The notes under the pieces are model-generated. The model searched no databases, was not told the origin of the DNA, and saw only the letters and a program-made list of their open reading frames with translations. A stretch of 64,000 nucleotides of DNA from Suillus spraguei (taxonomy: Eukaryota; Basidiomycota; Agaricomycetes; Boletales; Suillaceae). The position numbers and the translations under genes were made by a program. Shown here in pieces: positions 57,961 to 64,000 of this stretch (the stretch's first letter is position 1; each line of letters starts with the position of its first letter). Location: assembly GCA_016800925.1 (NCBI GenBank), contig JABCPU010000140.1, positions 62,001 to 126,000 of the forward strand, read 5' to 3'.

Positions 57961-59732
57961 ATGTCCCACCAAGTGGATGAAGAGACACCTCTATTGCAGC
58001 CTGAGGAGCAGCGTAAAATAAAAACTCCTTTACCATGGCGCCAACTCTTTATTATACTCTTCTTGCAGCTCACTGAACCTATAACTGCTCAGGCAATTGC
58101 TCCGTTTGCACCTCAGGTAAACTCAACCCGAGTTCGTATTTTATGAGTTTCTGACGAGCCTTGTTTCATTTCTCAGCTGATCAGAGATGTTGGAGTGACA
58201 CATGGCGATGAATCGAAAGTAGGATATTTCGTTGGTATCATGGTGTGTCCGGTGTTTGCTGTTAGTATAAATGGTTGTTTCCTGATTCACCTCCAAGTAT
58301 TCCGTGTTCTACGTGGCTCAAGCCATTACAACCCTTCAATGGAACCGACTTTCTGATCACGTTGGTCGAAAACCAGTTATTTTGACTGGCCTATTTGGTA
58401 TATCTATTTCCATGTTCCTATTTGGACTTTCAAGGACCTTCGGAGCCTTGATACTGAGGTGCGGGCACCATGCTCTTGTTGAAATTATGATGGTCTTAAT
58501 TTTTTGTGTAGTCGTGTATTGTGTGGAGCGCTAAACGGCAATGCTGGTGTCATCAAGAGCATGATGATAGATATCACAGATTCAAGCAACATTGCTCAGG
58601 CGTACGGTTTTGTTCCTCTTCCATGGATGACTGGCAATACGCTAGGGTAAGGTCCCACACGTTGTGTACGCCGTTCTTGCGTTGAATGATCGACAGACCT
58701 CTCATTGGCGGGTCTTTATCCCATCCGGCGGAACGTTTTCCCAGACTGTTTGGGCAGTCGACATTTCTGAAGACACATCCTTATTTCTTGGCTTGTGCTG
58801 GTCCAGCATTGTTTACCGCATTAGCATGGCTGGTTACGTATACGCTTTTACAGGAGGTAAAGGGTTTGCTCATTTCGTTGATCCATCTCATCCATGTTTA
58901 GACTGTGCCAACGACGACATCCTACTGGAGTCTGATTCAGAACAGATGTCGGACCATTCTTGCGTTCGGACATACCAAGCCACCACAGCTGGATAGATCA
59001 AACTCCGATGCTGTTCAAGATTCACCCGACAATTCTAAGCCCCTGCCCCTGAGTGCATTAATGACTCCGCATGTTCTTATTGTGATATTGAATTATGGGA
59101 CTCTGGCTCTTTTCGACATCGCACTGCGTTCCCTAATACCCGTGTTTTATGCCACCCCAGTGAACATGGGTGGCCTTGGCCTTGACCCTCCACGAATTGG
59201 CAATATTCTTTCAATTTTTGGTATTGCCAATGGTTTATTCCAGGTGTTTCTCTTTGCTCGGCTGCATGACCGGTTTGGCACCAAAGTGGTATATACATGC
59301 GGAATCGCGACCAGCGTACCGATCATCATTGCATTCCCGATCATCAACGTGTTGAGTCAGACGTATGGGATTGGCGCTATGGTCTGGCTTGCTGTTGCCC
59401 TTCAGCTCATAATATCTACCCTTCTCAATATGTGTTTCGGTTCGTTTTTTATGTTCTGTGTCGCGGTCATCACTGATTCATGCATCATAGCTTGTGCGGC
59501 GATATATATAGCAGCTGCATCTCCAAATCGTGCATCATTGGGCGCCGTCAATGGTCTTGCTCAGACAGTCGCTGCGCTTGTGCGCATCATTGGACCTGCG
59601 TCAGCGATGTCGATGTTCTCATTTTCTCTGAGGGACCCCAATTATGCGTGGGCGGTATACTATTTTATGATGATGCTAGCCCTCCTTGCAGTTGGAGTGT
59701 CTTTCTTACTGCCCCGTCAAATGTGGAAGTAG
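57961..59732 (+). CDS. MFS-16: YCR023C/ZIFL-like MFS transporter, divergent and intact
   Basis: 485 residues from exons 57961-58116, 58177-58242, 58298-58458, 58512-58646, 58697-58856, 58902-59439 and 59491-59732. Exon lengths 2-6 equal those of its sisters, so it belongs to the family, but its sequence is the most distant: KTPLPWRQLFIILFLQLTEP at TM1, motif A LSDHVGRKPV after LQWNR, MGGLGLDPPRIGNI, ARLHDRFG and AAASPNRASLGAVNG. The TM1 form with TEPITAQ and the LQWNR spacing are closer to what is usual for single-copy fungal members than the rest of the array, so it may represent the ancestral gene. Intron 6 (51 bp) has no in-frame stop. It ends RQMWK without the acidic tail of the others. 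Confidence 0.9.
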
Positions 59733-61020
59733 CTTTTATCTCAGTTGTTAGCAGCAGTACATGATACTCGTGTTCTTGCAAGCAATGCCACATACCATGT
59801 TTTTTTGGCTGATCTTGGCCTGCAATAGCGTTTGTGCGTCATTAATCAATTTCCCAGATGTTGGTTCAAATTCCCTTGCTTGGTGGGTCTCAATTTTATG
59901 CTTATTTGACATTGTTGTTAATAATTAGTTCTTCTCGAAGATTTTTGGATAGCAACGTCCGTCGTCAAGGCTCGCTTTTGTGTCATGCCTCGACACTATT
60001 CATATTCAACATATTCTCTCACCGGTGGCTATCGCTCACACTGAAGAAACGGTATGCATGTCGTACTATGAAATCATGACAAAGAAGTTTCAGAAGCTAC
60101 TCGCTTCCCCATCAATATACCAAAGTTTGAGCTGTTGAGCTGTCCGCGGTTGTATTGTGCTTGGGAGATCCAAATACATTCAGCGATTCCATGATGGGAC
60201 GTTGTGGAGAGATGGCGGTGCGTGTTATCCCTGAACGTTGACTTAGGACGGCAGATTAACCAGGTTGGGCCCAGAGGCGATAGTACCGCGCCAGTTGCTG
60301 TACCAAGAGTATCCATGAGCGTGAGACTGCTCCCGAGAACTACAAGGGCTTCTCGCAGCGCTGATTTCAGCTTCAGGGTCCGATGACGTACATGTCAGGT
60401 GTGTCGAAACTTTGTTACGGGCGTCTGATACCTTATTCATTTCACCGTTGTGAAGATGTGCATTGCTGCCGCCGAAATTTTATCAACGATGCGACTGCAG
60501 AGGTCAAGCAAATCCGGGATGATGATCGAATCACTTATGATGTATATCCATGATCGATTTGCCGGTGCCGCATCACGATCATGATCAGGATCGTACCTGT
60601 CAGATTGTCAATCCTTTGAAGCCATTTTGACACTTATTGCAGCCGAGAACCTCCGAGAATCCCTTGTTTGGGAGTTGCAGCAGGATGCAGTTCCATTAAT
60701 AATATTGTGCGAAAGGCCCTGGGTCCTTCCATCACGCTGCTGTTGATCGCCTTTGATCACATCGTTCAAATGTTAAGTCCGTAGTCATGGCGCCAATAAC
60801 TCCGTTACCCCGTCTTTCCTTTCCCCAGTCTCCCAGGGTTGCTGGTTCAACCTTTTTTTTTGCATCGCCGCAACAGCCATATATACACTCCTCGAGTTCG
60901 TTATTAGCCCTGACGAACGACGAAACCCACACTCTTTTCATCTTTACACTCGTTTTCGATATCTCGAGCCCCATTTGTATAATTAAATTGTACTGACTAC
61001 ATATCCTGCTTTTATACAGG
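59733..61020. other. Gap between MFS-16 and the SH3 gene
   Basis: No gene is recognised. Short plus-strand frames (59858-60079, 60204-60386) lack motifs. The final 150 bp, rich in C and T (CTTTCCTTTCCCCAGTCTCC), are probably the core promoter and 5' UTR of the gene at 61021. Confidence 0.5.
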
Positions 61021-62952
61021 ATGCAACGCGTCCCTGTTCTACGTCGCGCGATTCCAGACAGGGCGCTCGACGAGCGCGATCCTTCTCTTATTAACTTGCC
61101 CGTCCCGATACCATCTATCCCAATACTTTCTCCATTGGTGACCCCTCTTGTCGGTGGAAATAACGGTGGGACCTCACCACCACCAAGCCCGTTAACAGCA
61201 AGTCCGTCGCCAGTAGATTTGTCACCATCCCCCACCAGCTCTCCAAATGGCGGCGGCGGCGGTGCCGGACCTGATAGTGGAAGTGGAAATGGGGGTGGAA
61301 GTGGAAGTGGCGGTAGCAGTAGCAGTGAAGGTGGAGGTAGAAGTGGAAGTGGAAGTGGAAGTGGAAGTGGAAGTGGAAGTGGAAGTGAAAGTGAAAGTGG
61401 CGGTAGCAATGAAGGTGGAAGTGGAAGTGGAAGTGGAAGTGGAAGTGGAAGTGGAAGTGGCGGTAGCAGTGGGACTGGTACCAGTATTGGTACTGGGACT
61501 GGTACTGGTACTGGTACTGGTACTAGGACTGGTACTGGAGTTGGAACTGGAAATGGAGGTGGGAGTGGGAATGGAGGTGGCAATAGCCCCAATGAAAGTA
61601 GCGGCACAGCGACCGCCACGCCTGCTTCGTCACCGACAGGCTCCCAAAGCTCCCCTTCATCACCTGTAGGAGGTACACCACCCATCGGTATCGGCAGTCA
61701 GTTCAATTCCAACGGCGGAGGCACTCCAGTAGTCCAGGCTTCATCTTTGACTGGCAATCCCAGAATGTCTCAGTCTACGGGTGCCCCAACTGCCCTCCAA
61801 GGCTCGAGTTCATCCAGTGGTGTGGGAAGCTCCCCGAGTGACGCTACTCCGACTCTCACCAAGGCCACGATTTCTTCGCACCAGCTGTCCTCAGGTGCAA
61901 TTGGAGGAATCGTTGTCGTATGCTTTCTATGCCTGATCAGTTTCATCGTGCTCTTCGTGCGGCGTCGCTCCATTTCTCACCGTCTTGAGCGCCGCAAACA
62001 ATGGTGCTTCGGCAGAAACGCTGCGTTCGATGGTTTTTCTATCGTGGGAGGCAGTGTGCGAGACTCTCAAAGTAGAGGGCCATCTGTCCCGAACAGGGCG
62101 AGTGCTCGCAGTAGCTTTGCTACCAACTTTGATCAAGGACTTATGTTTCGCATCGACTCCCCAACGTCACTCCCCAACGTTGATCTCGCCGCACTCGGGA
62201 CCATTCCGGAGTTCCCTGCCATGGCGGAAGTGCGCGAGCGCACCTCGGTCTTGTTCCCTTCTGCTGGTGCTGTCGCTCGTAGGGAGTCCATGAATAGCAT
62301 GATGAGTAACAGCAGCGACCCCGACGCTCAGTACCTCGTTGTAGGAAATGATCCCAATCCTCCCGGATCATATAGTCCCATGTCTGTTCGTCCATTTTCT
62401 CCGTCAGAATCCTTCGCGTTCCCCAGGCCACCCAAATGCCTCAATGAGGGGCAGCGTACTTCATTTGTTCCTGTTATTGGTAGTCACGACCTCGTTTCCC
62501 CTTCGTCGTCCGCTGCTGCTACTCTCGTCCAGATCCAATCCCCTCCTCCCATATTCAATTCTGACCTGCTCCCCTCTGCTCCCGCTGCCTCATATCTGCT
62601 ACCAGGTTCGTCGACAGGTATTCCTGGCACATCTTCCGACCCTTTTGCCGACCCTGTGCAACCTGAATTCGAGACCATATGTCGCCCGTTCACTCCTACC
62701 CTAGACGATGAAATCTCTGTCACTCAAGGCGATAAAGTCCTCGTTTTGAAGGTCTTCGATGACGGCTGGGCGTACATCGAGAAGCAGTGCGAATTCTCGC
62801 CTTATAACAAGAAGGGTCTCATTCCCGTAGACTGCTTGCGTGAAGCCGGTCAGGACCTCCCAGCATTCCTAGCTCAGAAGCGAGTGACCAGCTATGGAGC
62901 TGATGCGAATCAACTGGCTCAAACGTTAGCGGGTAGCTTCCGTGCACTTTGA
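61021..62952 (+). CDS. Single-pass membrane protein with Gly-Ser repeats and C-terminal SH3 domain
   Basis: 643 residues in one exon. The N-terminal 290 residues are predicted extracellular: a Pro-rich start, then a long Gly-Ser and Gly-Thr tract (about residues 76-185) and a Ser/Thr/Pro region likely to be O-glycosylated. No standard signal peptide is visible, so the single TM near residues 291-315 (AIGGIVVVCFLCLISFIVLF, followed by RRR) may act as signal-anchor. The cytosolic part is Ser/Pro-rich and ends with an SH3 domain at about 550-608 (TLDDEISVTQGDKVLVLKVF, DDGWAYIEK, GLIPVDCL). The design recalls the fungal surface sensors Sho1 and Fus1, which signal through an SH3 domain, but with one TM. 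Role inferred: cell-surface or wall signalling. Confidence 0.82.
   Translation: MQRVPVLRRAIPDRALDERDPSLINLPVPIPSIPILSPLVTPLVGGNNGGTSPPPSPLTASPSPVDLSPSPTSSPNGGGGGAGPDSGSGNGGGSGSGGSSSSEGGGRSGSGSGSGSGSGSGSESESGGSNEGGSGSGSGSGSGSGSGGSSGTGTSIGTGTGTGTGTGTRTGTGVGTGNGGGSGNGGGNSPNESSGTATATPASSPTGSQSSPSSPVGGTPPIGIGSQFNSNGGGTPVVQASSLTGNPRMSQSTGAPTALQGSSSSSGVGSSPSDATPTLTKATISSHQLSSGAIGGIVVVCFLCLISFIVLFVRRRSISHRLERRKQWCFGRNAAFDGFSIVGGSVRDSQSRGPSVPNRASARSSFATNFDQGLMFRIDSPTSLPNVDLAALGTIPEFPAMAEVRERTSVLFPSAGAVARRESMNSMMSNSSDPDAQYLVVGNDPNPPGSYSPMSVRPFSPSESFAFPRPPKCLNEGQRTSFVPVIGSHDLVSPSSSAAATLVQIQSPPPIFNSDLLPSAPAASYLLPGSSTGIPGTSSDPFADPVQPEFETICRPFTPTLDDEISVTQGDKVLVLKVFDDGWAYIEKQCEFSPYNKKGLIPVDCLREAGQDLPAFLAQKRVTSYGADANQLAQTLAGSFRAL
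61290..61560 (+). repeat. Coding minisatellite (AGTGGA)n and (GGTACT)n
   Basis: Hexanucleotide AGTGGA or AGTGGC units from about 61290 to 61460 encode Ser-Gly repeats; GGTACTGGTACT units from about 61480 to 61540 encode Gly-Thr repeats. Such tracts change length easily. The same tract creates a 317-codon antisense frame (60732-61685) of Pro-Leu repeats, which is an artefact. Confidence 0.85.
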
Positions 62953-64000
62953 ATAACATGTAATTGGTAAGGTTTTCTCCTCTTTACCAAAGTCCTCGTT
63001 GACTTCGTTGACTTTTTTAGTGATACCGACATCACTGAAGATTTAATATATCCATCAATATTGATCGCATGCCAAGCCCGAGTTTCTAGTATTATTACTA
63101 GAAGGATCCATACATTCTATCTCGGTCACCTGACTTCTGCTCCATGGAACAATTATCTATGTCTCTACCACTTCTTTCATTGTTTTCTCCACGTTTAACT
63201 TGACTCTCTGTATTTCACTGACCTCCCTTTCCTGAAAACATTTATGTTGCACTATATCGCACATATCGAAACTTTGGATATCTTGTTGTTGTTGTTGTTG
63301 TTGGTTGTTGTTGTTGTTGCTACTCCCTGTCAATCTAGATTTTACTGTTGAATCCCTTCATAGGCGGTCTCTTGTTTACACACCTCTGCGGTGCTTCTTA
63401 ATGGCTGGAAGCATTCAAATATTTAGATATTCCGATATCTAGATGTGATTTATTCTACGCTCGCTAAACGCAACAGTACTAGTATAACCTCGTAATCCAC
63501 ATACTAATGTCAATACGTTCCAACTCCACACACTAAGCCAAGCTTAGTATAAACAAGGACACCCCTTCGGTCGGTGCCATGTAAACACAATGATATGTAC
63601 TACGCATTGATGGTTATCTACATATATACAGCACGAATTGCCTCCGGAGCTCCACAAATTTCTGTGGCCCACCACGGCCCTTTCCGTTCATTGTATCACG
63701 TGCTGTGTGTACATACTATTATGGCGTATTCCGTTCATCGTTCTTTCTAGCTCTTTTATTCACTACCATGATGACTTCCGCTTCTAAACAATCACTCTCC
63801 TCGCGTGCTCTCATTCAAAACTTCGCAGCAATCATTTGGGATGAACTTCATTACCTTCGCCGTCCCATTGTCAGCGGAACAGGAGAGAGTTGCGACACAT
63901 CTTTTGCGACACGGCAATTCGGACCATAGGGACCCGTAATTTATAGTTTCTGTAGATCGTATTGATGAACATAGAATCTCACTTGACCAATCTTAGTGTA
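62953..64000. other. Downstream region of the SH3 gene
   Basis: No gene is recognised. 63283-63319 is a (TTG)n microsatellite, interrupted once by TTGGTTG. A 74-codon frame at 63705-63929 begins with a hydrophobic stretch (SSFFLALLFTTMM) but has no homology I can name and may be chance or the start of a neighbouring gene. Confidence 0.5.

Noticed and set aside
60732..61685. 317-codon minus-strand ORF rich in Pro-Leu repeats
   Set aside because: It is the antisense shadow of the Gly-Ser hexanucleotide tract in the SH3 protein gene and has no independent features.
63705..63929. 74-codon ORF with hydrophobic start near the right edge
   Set aside because: Too short and without motif; could be chance or a first exon that runs beyond the window.
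1..64000. CRISPR array, tRNA or rRNA genes
   Set aside because: No regularly spaced short repeats or tRNA/rRNA-like segments were noticed; the repeated units are long gene duplicates.

Overview
The window is eukaryotic and looks like an Agaricomycete (Basidiomycota) chromosome arm. Genes are split by many 45-63 bp GT..AG introns. The content is typical of mushroom-forming and related fungi: a polyporopepsin-type aspartic protease, STE14-like methyltransferase paralogs, decayed NLR/WD40 genes, a LINE with an RNase H domain, and a membrane-anchored SH3 protein. Placement nearer Rhizoctonia/Ceratobasidium than other Agaricomycetes is a guess.

Layout. 455-2256 (+) is a Golgi GDA1-type nucleoside diphosphatase. 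From 3076 to 59732 the window is dominated by a tandem array of one MFS transporter family (YCR023C/ZIFL-like). I count 15 full-length copies and one truncated relic, numbered MFS-1 to MFS-16 from left to right. All 15 full-length copies have seven exons. Exons 2-5 are exactly 66, 161, 135 and 160 bp wherever no indel has occurred, and intron phases are 0,0,2,2,0,1. MFS-1 to -6 are on + (3076-19303), MFS-7 and -8 on - (29115-33676), MFS-9 (relic) to -16 on + (39428-59732). MFS-4, 5, 6, 12, 13, 14, 15 and 16 read open end to end. MFS-1, 2, 3, 7, 8, 10 and 11 carry frame-breaking deletions.

Inserted into the array are a LINE (20383-26640, poly-A tail, 14-bp target-site duplication), two NLR/WD40 relics (19390-20290 and 36540-37345), three STE14-like isoprenylcysteine methyltransferase genes on - (27506-28281, 38109-38887, 46051-46830), an aspartic protease (34729-36160) and the 3' end of a P450 (34007-34227). 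Each NLR relic sits just before an ICMT copy, so the two were duplicated as a block; the LINE later split one block. The right edge is a single-exon transmembrane SH3 protein (61021-62952) with a Gly-Ser hexanucleotide minisatellite.

Intergenic DNA is also repeated. A shared upstream module (CCAGAAAAAGCAGG, then CTCCTTATCAATGAGC, then CAGCAAC..CCTCATTGGAA) precedes most MFS start codons, including the inverted MFS-7, and the 3' flank of GDA1 recurs at 5068 and 39973. I infer that duplication units included promoter, gene and downstream DNA, so paralogs may be co-regulated. The transporters' substrate cannot be read from the sequence. I saw no tRNA, rRNA or CRISPR array.
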